From contig NW_022145543.1 in the NCBI RefSeq assembly GCF_000002235.5, positions 1,302,001-1,366,000 of the forward strand: 64,000 nt of DNA, given 5' to 3'. Source of the DNA: Strongylocentrotus purpuratus (Eukaryota; Echinodermata; Echinoidea; Camarodonta; Strongylocentrotidae). This document shows positions 26,901 through 40,592 of this stretch, piece after piece; positions within the stretch are counted from its first letter, which is position 1, and each line of letters begins with the position of its first letter. Below the pieces are notes generated by a model. That model did not search any database and was not told where the DNA came from. It saw nothing but the letters and a program-made list of their open reading frames with translations. The position numbers were made by a program, and so were the translations under genes.

Positions 26901-29900
26901 CGGTCTATGTCACGTGATCAGACTATGATTTCTTATTGGTTACTAGTGATTACCAAAACTTACATAGACATTTCCCGCATCGACTGTCACTGACGCACCA
27001 TAACGGTCTGATATGACGACTGAGATTCCAATGGTGTTGTTTACTTTACCGACCGGGAGCGGCACCAAAGTGCTCGATCGGCTACCCGTATACAGCAGTT
27101 GATTGCTACCGTCATCAACAGCTGTAAAACAACAAAATCATCACAAAACCTAATAAGAAATCATCAATGTATATTGCGAGCGTCGAAATGTATTATTGAC
27201 ATGAATCTCATCTTTATGAACGATTAAGTTTCCACTTGGTTACCACAATGCCACACACGGTCCATTGAACATTTTTACATGTTATTAAGTACAATTTCAT
27301 GAGAATATGACAGTTTAACTGTTTTCTGTTGCATTTGTGGAGGGTCAGTTCTGTAGAATGACTGTACTATACAATTAACAGCGCCGCCGGGATCAGCGTG
27401 GTTCTAAGGTAAGTAATGTCCATTGTCATCCCAAAACGACTGTCTCCCTGACTAACACAGTGACATGCTTTACCATAGAATTCGTATGACGATATGCCGT
27501 CTTCATCTTCCCAGTCCATGCATGCAATGTACACGGAGTCGCCGAGATCGATGGATCGAGAATCGACGTCGCAGCCATTCCCTGTCGGGAGTGTGTTCAA
27601 TTGAGCTTCGATCTCTGTGATGCCCTCGACGCCCCCGGTGTTGGTAGCCGAAAGCCGAATTACAAAGCTCGTTCCTGATGACTGTCGGCTGAACGCCGCT
27701 TGCTTGATGAAAATTGCATCAGTATTTACACCTAGAACGGTGATTCGAGACAAAAGGCAATTTAGAAACATGTTTTGCAAATATCAAAGATCTAGGAAAT
27801 AAAATAGGAGCAGCATGAAAAACTATTGAAAAAACACCAATAAAAGGTGCCGTAGAATCCTCTCTCTAGAAAGGGAGGCGAAAAAGGACATTCCCGCGTG
27901 AACCGTCTGGTCTTTATACTGATTCACGATTCACGATGGTTCGACAGTTAGCTATACCAACAGTGCCACTCTACTTCAACAAAGGAAGTCAGCAGCCTCC
28001 AACTAATTCGTTAATGTTCATTCTTCTTCTCCATCTTCATCATCATCTATACCTTCTATTCTTCTTATCATTATTTTCATGATGCTATTTCTTCTTTTTC
28101 TTTTCTTCTACTTTTCTTTCTTCTTCTTCTTCTTCTTCTTCTTCTTCTTCTTTATAGAAAGTTAAACAATTGAAATGAAAGTATTTTATTCCTGCACTTC
28201 TGTATTGTTTCTTTCGATCAGCTTCAATTGTGATTGTGCTTTCAAAGACGTATCCTCCCTATATCTGTAAATAGGGGATGTTTCAACTCAAGGTACCGGT
28301 AGCTTACCTGTCGCATAGCTCTCCAAGTCCGGTAAGGGCATTGTATGTGTCCCGTTAGTAACATACACCTCCCATCGGTAAATCACACCGTCGCAATCAA
28401 CGACACAGTCCGATCTTAAGCGAAGGTCAGCCGAAGGGTTGATCTTGACCGAGTTTGACTCGGGCGTGAATGGCGTTCCCTGGGCTAAACTGAAATTCAA
28501 GATGACATGATGGAATGATATCAAAACGAGGGTAAATATTGGTATTTAGAAATTCTCTAAACAGATTTAGCTCAGTACACTGCGTCGGGGCGCAAATTAT
28601 ACCACGATAATGTTAAGTAGAGGGCTAGCCTTGGTCCACGTTCAATGCTACAGCTTCGTACTAGTCCCCAACAAGAAACATTCCTCACACAGAGGATTTC
28701 TTTATGTTGGTGATCGGAGGGAAATACAATGACTTATTGATAGTTTATTGCATTTTCTTTGTTTTTCTTAATTTATGGGGGCTGCCCCCTACCCTAGCCC
28801 CTGCTGCGGTACAGTCATGATTCAGTGGCAAAGTAATGGCCTCGTAACTGTGAAGCCCCAGGATCAAAACCGTGTCAACGTGCTTTATTAGTGCCCTTTT
28901 GTGGGGCATTAATCATTGTTAACGTCAGTTATGACTTAATGACGTAGGTCCCCTAGTTTTTAGTAGCACACACATGTTTTAGCAATCACGCAAAACAGAC
29001 ACTCGTAAATTATTATTCAATAAAATCTGAGAATTAATATTATTATCTAGATCTATAAGGAATAAATCACTGTCAAAATCATTCCATAAATTGGGGTAAA
29101 AAAAAATTATTCCACCTTTATGACCAACAGTGTCACATTCGAATCGTTTCACATCTCCATTTTATACTAGGTAACATTGTTCAGATGATAGAAAATGGCG
29201 TTAAGGTGGTGAATTCGATGCTAGATGTACAAAACTGGTCATTCCTAAGTTCTGCCAACCATATTTGTATAATTATATTAAATCTTACGTAAATGGAATC
29301 GTCACAAAGCAATGAATTGGCTCTGTAAACCATTCCAAGCACTCAAGTGTTGACATAATTTTAAAAGTCTGTTTTATGTCATGGAAAAACCTCTGGGAGA
29401 ATTTGCTGTGACGCCTTCAATGAAACCATAAATATCTCTGTGGTTTGAGGTATTTTCAGGATGTTTTGCATGCTAGATGGTTAGTTCAATAGAAGGAATA
29501 TAATAAATAAATTTTCATTAAAAAAACCTTCAACCATGTTACCGGTTCACTTTAGCGTGGCAACTGTCAAAGGGAGATGTTTACCTTATGACGGGTTGAG
29601 GGGGATCCCCGCTGACAATCTTTAGCTCGAACGCGACCTCACCGGAAATAGTTCCTTTCTCGATGACCACCTTCATGTCATAGGTCATGTTATAGTCCAT
29701 CCACCCGGTGTTGAGGTTAAGACTGCTTTGGTCGTAATTCAGTCTACCGGGACCAGTGCCAAAGCACCCTCCCTCAGAGCCCCCATCGCCTGTTATATCC
29801 ACTGGTGTGTCAACAAGGGTCTTGTCATTGTTGAGTCGAAATTCCTCATAAAAACGCTTGCAGTAGTACTTGAATACACTGATTCCCTATGTTTGTGTGA

Positions 29901-32900
29901 AGGATATTTTCAGACAGAAACAAGATGTGATTATGAACCATTTCGAACACTTGGCCCTTGTTAGTCAATAACGGTACCCCTAGACAAGTATTCTACAAAT
30001 CAATCTATGAACGTGGTACAGGCTTGATACTTGATGCAGGAATTTTTTTGAAAATGTATGGTTTTCTTGTAAAGCTCTGTCCACTGGCTGGCTTTCTATG
30101 GAACTGAATAAAACTGCCCAAAACCAAATGCAAGTCATAAGTACACGACGACAGTGATTGGTCGAACATGTCGAAAGTCAATTTGCATTTATTTTTGAAG
30201 TCGTGTGTTATCGCTTCCCGTAATGAAAGAAGCCCCATGTATGATAGACATCTGGAATGCAAAATGAGGTTAATATAATACCATTAAGATACCGTCCTAT
30301 AACTATTTTGGCATAATTTTTTAAGGAAAAATCATTATTGTTTTCATAACCCTTCGACAGTGCTTGATAAGCGGTAAATACAGTTTTACATAAGTGATGA
30401 CAAATATGAAGAATAAGTATGTTTGCTAGCTCAAGTCCTGGATGACATACCTGGTCAGTTACCGAACTGTCCAAAGAAGGGTCTTTAGAATAGAGCCCGG
30501 GATTCAAGTTGAAGTTCTGTCCGTGACCAATTGTAGTTGAAGACAGTTGTCCGTCAACGACCTTAGCTTCCAGACTGAAAGACAAAACATGAATGTACTC
30601 TCGAGCACACGCCGTGAAGACAACACCATCTAGCTTACTGCTGTCCATGGTGACACAATAGCTTATGCGGTAGTACCCTGGCGGGTATGTATAGGCGTTC
30701 AGCTTGATATCGGCTGTGTTAGCTTCGCCGACGTAGAAGGCGTCAGTCGGGTCAAGATCCGTGAGATTCAGAGAGAGCCCCGGAATGAGTTCGCCACTGG
30801 TGCTGTTGAATTCCCGCACTGACCATTCCTTGAAGTTGTCATTGATTTTACAACGGATCGTGGTCGTAGTTTTGAGAGGAACATAGTCGTAGGTCTCTAC
30901 TCCTCTCGGGTCCATCCATTGTGAGTAATCTTCGCTGAAGGCTACTTCTGGCACGTTGCACTCAAGGTACGTCACAGCGAAGGGTTCCTCGATGACGATA
31001 TCGGTGACGAGATTGAAACCGTGCACGGCGAAAACGTAACTGCCGTTGTCGGCGTACGTATGCACAAGATTGATGGTATTGGTAAGAGGACCTATGTAGT
31101 CCGCCGTGGATGACTTCCAATGCCCCTCGCACACCGTTTCACCGTACATGATGGGTGTCTGGTGGTCGCCGTAGTCAATGGCCAAGCACGAGTTGTATCC
31201 GATCTGGCCGATGGTGATGGTGAAGTTCTTGGGCTGGTTTGGAATGGTGATCACCCCTGTTGATACGTCTATTGAATGGATTGTCCTAAAAAGTTGGAAT
31301 GTGGCACTGATGGTGTAACGTTCGCTTACTGGATTGCTCGCAGCAACTCTTACGGTGTGTTCTCCAGGCTGCGGAAAGACATACATGTAGTAATTAGCTT
31401 ATCAGAGATCCAACAATGTCCTTTACTACCTCCCCTCAAAAAGGGTATCACTGTACATCGTATCGTTACAACTACTTTATACCTCAATCTAATATATACA
31501 ATGTACTCATTTGCAAGCTTTTAGTATGACAATGACATCTCATGGCTATTTTCGCAAATACGTAAAGTGTAATAACAATATTGATACTATTACTAGAAAG
31601 GAGAATTATTGGACTTTTAGTTTTATCTCAATTCTTAAATGGATTTGTTTTGTTTTGTGTTATTGTTTTGTTCGGGGTGGGCATTTTATGCCTCCTACAT
31701 ACCTCTGTATATTGGCGTGAGAGAGTATCTTCAGTTGTATTTCTAGGCACCGAAGCACTGTCACCAAACTCCAGATATTCGAATGTGATATTAGTTCCTG
31801 AAAATGAACATTAAAAGGTGAAATCAGCGGAATGAAGAGTGGCACTTAAAGTATAATGGTTCTATTGATGCATTTCAGTCGTACATACACTGCCATATTC
31901 AATGATTTTGTTGATATCATCAATACAAAAAGTATCGTCACGTTCTTGAAATTATAATGGTCTTCTTGAAAAAGGTATTAACCTAAACATGTAGACGGGG
32001 TTGTATCACTTTTAATGGCTCACTCTTGAAGAAAAAAATTATCCCTAAACATCATTTACTATTTTCTACAGTATAATAATATCTCGCCAATATCCTCGCT
32101 TAACATAAATCCTAGGTACAAACTAATCGCAATTATTTCGCTCTTTTAATCCAAAGTCCTATAATGATTATGGGTTTGGAGGCTTCAGCTTCATGCCCTG
32201 TCCAAGCTAAACCTGAGTATCACCACCTCCCCCACACCTCTGGAGCACACGAATCACTTGGACCAAAGAGATCCTCCTTGCTTGGACCAATGCCTCATGG
32301 GAAAACTAACAAGCCCCGTACGTTCACAAGGTACCGTCGTAATCATAACTACGGCGAGGGTTCACAAGGGACCAAAACAACGAGTATTCGAAGTTAACTT
32401 CAAGCTGGGAAAGGCATTCATTTGAACTACAAGCGAGGTAACCTCAACATAGATTGCGTCCGCACGTCACATAACTCCGAATGAGGACTCGGCCCCTATA
32501 CCTCCTCCCCCGACTCGTAGTTATCGCTAACCTTAAGATATATCGTAGATTGTAACTTCGAGTTAAATTAAAGGTTTATACTGTTCCCATGGTCCGTAAC
32601 TACAAGAAATGTACGCACTCAATAAACACGAGTTAACGGACTGTTGTGTGATCATCACTTTTAGGACAACTAGTCCATAAACCCTATTTTCCGGTTGACT
32701 AACCTTTAAGATAATTTTCACGTTGTTAAGTTGTCGATTGTATTCTAAGGGAATAATTGTCAAGGGGTATTTTATCAGGGATAGTATCTGTTGTCCTACT
32801 GGGTAGTTGTTCTGTAAGGTGTTGTAAGGTGTTGTTACCTGACGAATACACTGGTTTGAAAACGATCGGTCTCTCCAGCGGATAGTTGTCTCCGTAATCC

Positions 32901-35900
32901 GCAATAGGATCACCGTCAGGGGGTATTTCCGGTTGGTAGAAGACGTCCAAATGGATGTCTGAGGAGATTATGCCGTACAGTTTAACCTAGAGGGTTAAAG
33001 ATACATGAGAAAGTAACCTTCTTTCGAAAACCTCTCATTCGAATTCGCAATAAACAAGCGTTTCTTACCTTTTATGTCATAATGTCGTATAGAGTAAGCC
33101 CTTTCAATTTGAAAGATCTTAAACTGTTATCAGATTACAGTGCATTTCAAGGAATGAATGATCCGACCAGTTTATCATTTACCTAACCTTGGACGAGAGT
33201 GGCAATGTAGATTTAATGTCTCGCCAAATGATGTGAGTGCTGTGGAAGAGATTTGATCCCTTTACTTTGTGGTCAACGATCCAGTGACCTATACGCTATG
33301 CCACTACACCTCTATATCACATCATATCTTACCTCAACTTCGAGTGTGATTGTCGCAACAAGATTTTTTATAGTCACGAGGACAGTAAAGATGCCTGGAA
33401 ACTGGACCGGATGGGCGTAACTCTCATGGTCCCCCTCGTTGGAGAGAGTCATCACATGGGTACTATTGTCATAGTAACTGCTACTGAAGGAGATGTTTGC
33501 GTCCGTGCCGTAAGGTTTGCCGTTCGACGCGAGAAGCTCTACCGTTATGTTGATGTAACCTAGGAAATAAGGGGCATGGTGAATACCAGCGTTTGTCTAG
33601 ATTAAAATTGCTCAGGTAATCAACTGTCCCGGAAAGAATAGTATACCCGGGCACACTAAGTTTACCGTGCAAGTTGGAGGTAATAACTGTTCTATTATTA
33701 ATCGTCTTTCTCTTCCATATTAAACACTCTATCACGTTCAAACTCCTATTTACATTTATAAAATAATAGGTAACTGTGTTCATTTAACATGAATGTCGTA
33801 ATGATTTCTTTATTTATCTCCGTTTCAATGTGAACATATTTGAACGTTTCCACAAAGTATGTATAAACTCAATTATGACATGAAACAAAGTAATAACATT
33901 TTTATACAAAGACAAAATATAAATAATGAAGAACTGAAAAAGAACACGTGAAAATTGTTGACCTAAATGCATATAATATAGGGAGGGTCACGCTAAAGAA
34001 GCAATGCTTGTATGATGCAAGCCCCTAAAACTTAGTTACTAAAGAGTTTTGGTCATGAAACTGTATAATAATCACTTTCCTGTTATTCATCACGATTTCT
34101 GTTACTGTGGAAACGTCGGAGTGGAAATAAGAAATCTTTAAAGGCAAACCTTACCCTGCTCAGGACTGGGATAAGGGTGGGAAGCGGGAGTGTCCGGCAG
34201 GATTCTATAGTGCTCCTCGAGTACAGGATTTTGGATGTAGATGGTTTTGGATGCTGTCTCGTTTCCATGGAGATTAGATGCGGTGACCGTAATAGTGACT
34301 AAGCCGTTAGAGTCATCGTAGAAATGGTTGAATACCGGTAGAGCCGCTGTACAAAAGACAAGCAAAATAATGGACCATTGTGGTAACAAAAGGCTGGAAA
34401 AAAAATCGACATAAGTCTTACTGTTCTCTGTTCAGAGTGCCAACCATGTTTTAAAATTGGGCAGCCTCTCATGACGCCGCCTTTAGTACTCGTTTACCGA
34501 CATCTAAACAAAGTGAGCGTATTATTAATGGCGGGGTGTCAGCTATTTTAACTTGTACGCTACTTAATATGATGTTTCATGAAAAAACCTCGAGGTATCT
34601 GACATGCATATTACTCTGCTTTGTCTTAAAAAGGTCAGGAGTTAATTTGGAAACGTCAATAATGTGTTCCTATTTATAATTTTGTTTTAATAGACCAGTT
34701 AATACCCAAGAATGTATTAGGTTCCAGGGAATGCTTAAATACTTTATGGATTAGCATAAAACTTGCCAAAATTTTGCCTGACAAAAAGTAACTAAGGCCA
34801 TGAAAGCATTCAAGCTTCGTTCTTACGCTCCGATTGTTCAAATAAAATAATGATTTACTTATAAATGCAATGTTTGTCACATTAACACTGGCAGCAGGGT
34901 TTCCTGGCATAGGGCCTCCAGCAGTTTACTTTAATAGAAAGAAAAAGACGACGATCGTCTAGAAAATGCATACAACTTATTTCATTTTCAAACTATCTTT
35001 ATAGAAAAGCTGTCAAACCACCAGATACTTTCGAGGTACTACGTAACACATACAAATTGTTTCCAAGGGTTGGATATACAGATGTGTACAATTCTGCCTT
35101 CGAAGTATGACATTTGTCTGCTTGAAAAGATCACAGCTTCACATGGGCGAACTCAATTCAACTTTGAGTTAAACCCGACTCTTTTCATGCTTGGAGTACG
35201 TCATGTTGAAGAAAGTGAAAAACATAGGCCAATTTTTACAAATTAAGTTAAACCAGACCCTGAGTCTAAGAGCACGCTTAACAATGAAAAAAACTTTGAA
35301 CTAAGACCAACTTCAGTTTTAAACAAAAGTTCAAGCCAAGTGTCGGGTGTAAATTTTTAATAGAATACGAGCCGTAGACTTCCTTGGTTAATTTCGACGG
35401 AAGGCCAAGCGTCGGGGTTAAAGTTTAGTACGATACTTGCTACTGTGAGCAGACGTTTGTCTTACATAAGCCAGCAGACACGTTTGTTTCTCCATCTCCC
35501 CAGTCGATTTCCAAGTCTATGGGATCCCCTGAATCGACCGATAGTGTCATTGAGATGTTAGCCTCTCTCGCAAAGTACGGCTGGTCCGGGGTGAGAGTTA
35601 TCTCCAGATCTACAAACGGTAATCACAGCAAAGGAAAATATTGATCAGATCAGTGGGAGTGTGTCACTGATTTTGTTATCGGAAGTTTCAAAATATTACT
35701 TTAACCTGTTATGTGTAAAACATATATATATTCTGCCAAGTGCAGAGGGGGTGCGGGGGGTCATATTTAGATACTTTATGAATATGCTGAAGCGGGTTCT
35801 TCTATTAAAAACAATAGCCCGAATTTTAAAAAGGAGATTTAAATCTAACCCACGGTTTTTTAAACCGTAGATTATTTAGCCTAAGTTTAAATTTAACCCA

Positions 35901-38900
35901 TGGTCTAAACCAGATTTAAACCATGAGTTACCCCTCCTTTGTGAATTAGGGCCAGTAAGATTGTTTTACTACAAGATGAATGAACACATGTACAACAGTT
36001 GTAAACATGTTTGCTTTTACTGATTTCCCACAACAAGCATTTGTTTAATATCATTGGGTTGCTTCTGTTTGTTACTGATTGAATAAAATCCTTTTTTGGA
36101 AGAAAAATAACCCAATTCATGAAAGGCTTTGCTATATTTATGGGACATAATAGGGCGTACCATCCCAGTTGAATAAACAAAAACTACGGATATGGCCTTT
36201 TCGTGGAAATCAGCGTTCTCCGGCTAACCCCCCTCCCCCCTCCAAGATTTATAAAATAATAACAATTCCCCCCCCCCTCCAATTCCGACGACACTGATGT
36301 AAGACGATGGCCGATGTAAGTATCAATATTATATTAATATCATTCTAAATCCCGCTGAGTAGGCAAGTGTTAAAATGTTTGTTATTATTTCTGTGTACAA
36401 TATTACCGTATTTTTTTTTTTATAAATTTTCAAGGAAAATATAAATATCCAGGAAAGAAAGAGATGTAGGAAAAATGCGAGAGCTTGAGAGATAGAGCGA
36501 GAGAGAAAAAATCGACAAAGGATAGGAAGAGAAGTGCGAAAGAAGGGGAGGGGGTTGGGAGTAAAAAAAAAGTGAAGAGAGAGCGTGTGTGAGTGTGTGA
36601 CAAATTGTGAGAGACAGAGAGAATGTTTTACTCACTGAGAATGGGGATCTGTACCTCGACCACACTTTCAGCCGTGATACCTGCAGAGTCCAGTGTGTTG
36701 TTTACTGTCACTGAGATGTTGTTCGTTCCGATATTAGGGTATACGTGCTCCAGAATGACAGAAATGGGATCAATAGCGGTCAACCGAATATGGAACCTCT
36801 TTGCTTCTGCGGTAAAGCCGGAGGAGTACGGCGTCCCTGCCACGGGTATCGACGTCGCTAGACTGAACGCCACCGCTTCATCGGTATCCGCAGTTTCATA
36901 CCTAATTATAGCGGTCCCTGTACTAACCGCGTAGCCTAAGACATCTCCGATTTCTGCAGTTGCGGTTCTGTCTGCGAAGGGTATCTCGAAGTAGTTGTAA
37001 CCGGTAGTGGTAGCTGTCTTGGTAATGACGTGTCTGACCCTGTAGCTTGCACGACTAGCGTCGCCCGTGGATGAAGCGTACCGGTCCGGTTCTGCATCGC
37101 AGGTGGACTCGTCGGATTTCGATGCGCAACGGTGTTCGGATAAACAGAAGACGTGCGTGGACGAATCACAGTAGGTATGATACAAGGGATTGGTCGGCAT
37201 CGAGGAATCGTAGCCACATTGTGACGTCGTGCACTGGTTGTCAGTTAGGCAGTAGGTTTCACCTGCGCCGCTGCAGAAGGGTTCTAGGATCTATTTTAAA
37301 GAAATCGTTAATTTTAAGAAAATCGCCCATGGCCTTTGCACCACAACCATCCTCGTAATTTCCAAAATCATATACTGATATCACAATCATCAAAACAGGT
37401 ATTAGCGTATAGTGTTATTGTTGTTACCAGTTCTAGTTAAAAAATATTCATTATTGTATGTAATTACAGGTATGTTATTTCCCCGTTGGGGGAGGGGGGC
37501 GCAGGGGCCATTATTACATTATTACAAGCAGGAGTGAGTTAAGTTGAGTTAATCCCGTGTTTTAAAGTTTTAAAGTTTACACGCATTTCAATGGGATTTC
37601 GGCGAACTTGTACATGTACTATTATGACGGTTTCGGTAAAACGAGTCGAGTACTTTTGTCATTTCTTGAGAATTCGTCTGCTTGAATAATCATCCTCTCA
37701 CACGAATGCTCAAAAAGTATAAACAAAATTACATATTAAAATAGATAATGTTTACCCCTAGTCCCTACCTATTGTTTTATTGCTAAACGCCACCATGCTT
37801 GTAACAATGGCCCGTCCCCCCCCCCCCCCCTCTCAAAAAATACTAAATACTAACTTTAACATTCCAGTATAAACATTATCATAATAAATGTTTTGTTAGT
37901 ACGATTCGTAACCCTTTCCCTATTAATAAGAGTACCACCATTGATAGTCATGATCGGTATCATCATGCTATGCAGCACCATACTCATACCAGAAAGTTAA
38001 TCGTCCCGATAGCTTCCACGTTGACCTCCACCGATCGGATGACCCCATTATCAAGAAACTCCTGGCCCGGTAAGATCCATACGGTGTCTGATAAAACGGC
38101 GTCACTTTGTAGGGTGGACAGGGCATGTTGCGAGACAGTTCCTATCGAGAAGGTATTTGGTGCTGCGGGGGAAAAAAGGTGGAAAAACATGCTAGATATT
38201 AGTGGCGAATCCAGGATTCAAATGGGATGGGAAAGTGCAAACGTGGATATCTGCTCGTGTGTATTTCGGAATAGACCTGTTCAGGTTACAAACGTTTAAA
38301 TTGTATGCGTACTTTGCCGACAAAGGTTGTTCTTGACAACATTTGTTAACTTTGTCCGAGGCTTGCCCGACATAGCAACAAGTTTTATATGTAGACTGGG
38401 TTCCGAGTTTTATCGTTCATTCAATAATAACAGGTTAATGGATTAACTCATCACTACGTCCCCAGGAAGGAAACATCCATACATTTGGATATGTTAATAA
38501 ACGGGTCTTTTAGAAAAAAACATTGACTTAAAGCTAGAGTGCATCTCTTTTAACCTCTCATATTTGCTCTCTTCTAGAAAGTAGGTCATCATGAGAAGAA
38601 ATACATATATATATATATATATATATATAAATGAGGTACCGCGAAGTATTTAATCCGTTTTTAACACGATCGCTACTACTTTAGAAAATTCATCTCAATG
38701 GCACTTTCAATACCCTATTGTAATGTCCCATAGAAATCAAGTCCAGACTACGTAATGCCATTTGTCATTTGTTAAATAAAAAATGATTTTAAACAATTTG
38801 AAAGTAAACCCCTAAAAAGCGTTTGGAAACACCAGTAGGATCGCCTATATCTCTCTTGTCATGGCATAATCATCGCTATGGAAATTACCAATATAACATG

Positions 38901-40554
38901 GGTTTATTCCTTTTAAAAAATTATAACCCATTCGTTATGATTTCTCAGTCATGGAGCGTGCAGTAGATCTAAATAAGGGCCAAGGTCAAAAGTGAAAAAG
39001 TTGCAAAATGCACTGCTCTTGTTCGACTATGCACTTTGATTACCCTACTAACCTATGCATGATGCTTCAGAAAGTTGATGGTAGCGAATCTTATCTGACA
39101 TGTTACCATAGTGCACGAATATCAGACTTCACACATCACACTCTCTTTTTTCAAAGAAAGAAGAGTGCTCTGTATTACAATATTAATGCTAACCAGTTCA
39201 TTTTGCAACTTTTCACTTTTTTTACCCTGCCCCTCATTCTCATGTACTGCTTACTGGCTGAAAATCACAACAAATAAGGTACCATTTTAAAGAGGAGTAA
39301 ACACACTTTCCAATGATAATAATCAAAGTGATGCATGATTATGCAATGATAAGAGAGCATTTATCGATCCAACTTTAGTCTATTTTAAGGGGTATAATTA
39401 TTATTATATAATACTTGAATTCAAATACTTGAATTCAATAAATAGATAAATAAAGCAATTGAATGTATTGCATTTTCCCATCACAATACACTGAAGTAAC
39501 ATCATCCGTAATTCTGAACCTACTCCCAATGTGGTATGAACTTCCGATGTTCGTCGACAGGGTCATATCAGAACCGTCGGTAACGGTGATCGAGCAGGTG
39601 AACGATGTCGATGGTTCGACTACCTCCGGGCAATCCATCTGGACATCGGTAATACCCATGTAGGCAGTGATTTGCGCACCGGCGAAGGCACTCTGTGCAA
39701 GGGATATAGACAAAAAATAATCACCATCACCATCATCATCATAATAGTAAGTTCTTATAGAACGTTCATGCCTGTCGAACTTGACTCCTGGCGCTCCACA
39801 ATTATTATTACCCCGGCTTTGCATTGTCCAGCTTCGTATTTGCCGAACTTTTCGGGACGTATTTCTCGGTCCTTCCTGAGGACAAAGGACAAATTGGTGA
39901 TATCCCTGTGCCCTGTTACCTGATGAAAGAACGGGATAGACCCTTACACTTTCTGAATTATTGTGGATCCAATATCTGGAATAACGTTACGTATTACAAA
40001 ATATAGGGTTATAGACGCAACATAAATTTAGTTCACAATGATAAAGGGAAAACTTACCTATTTGTAGTTTTCATAAGATTTAAAACCTCATTCATACCGC
40101 GAATCACACTCCACACTGAATCCAAAAACAGACTGATTCTTTAACCATTGGGGGGGGGGGGGGGGGTAATATCATTATTTGTCCAGTCTGTTGTCGGTCT
40201 GCTGTTGGTCTCATCAGTCTGACTTGGGTATAAGTCTATTATAAAGCTCCATACATCTTTCAAAAGTTGGTGATAACCCATACAGATAATTAATACTTAA
40301 ACTCAATAAAACAATGATATTAAAAAGCAATCGAAATATTTCATGTACATAAAAAAGTATTTTATGAGTACATTTCTTTGTTTAGTTTACCGGAAAGTGA
40401 AAACTGTCAAGCACCTGAAACATTAAACTGTTAGATTTCTTATCATCTAATTTCTGTAGGTCTGCATAATTGTATGAAATTCAAAGGCAATGCAGAGCAG
40501 GAGCACACCCTTGACATTGATATATACTCAACATGAGGGGTACCCCCCCCCCCT

Positions 40555-40592
<38 letters not shown>

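Noticed and set aside
27367-27473. Longer reading of exon 15 to the GTATAG at 27,371
   Set aside because: Its phase does not fit exon 16, whereas GTAAAG at 27,473 restores both phase and the expected REJ motif order.
32160-32560. Higher-GC intron stretch with an 77-codon frame
   Set aside because: Some inverted phrases (ATAACTACG) exist, but no clear ends or coding motif could be shown.
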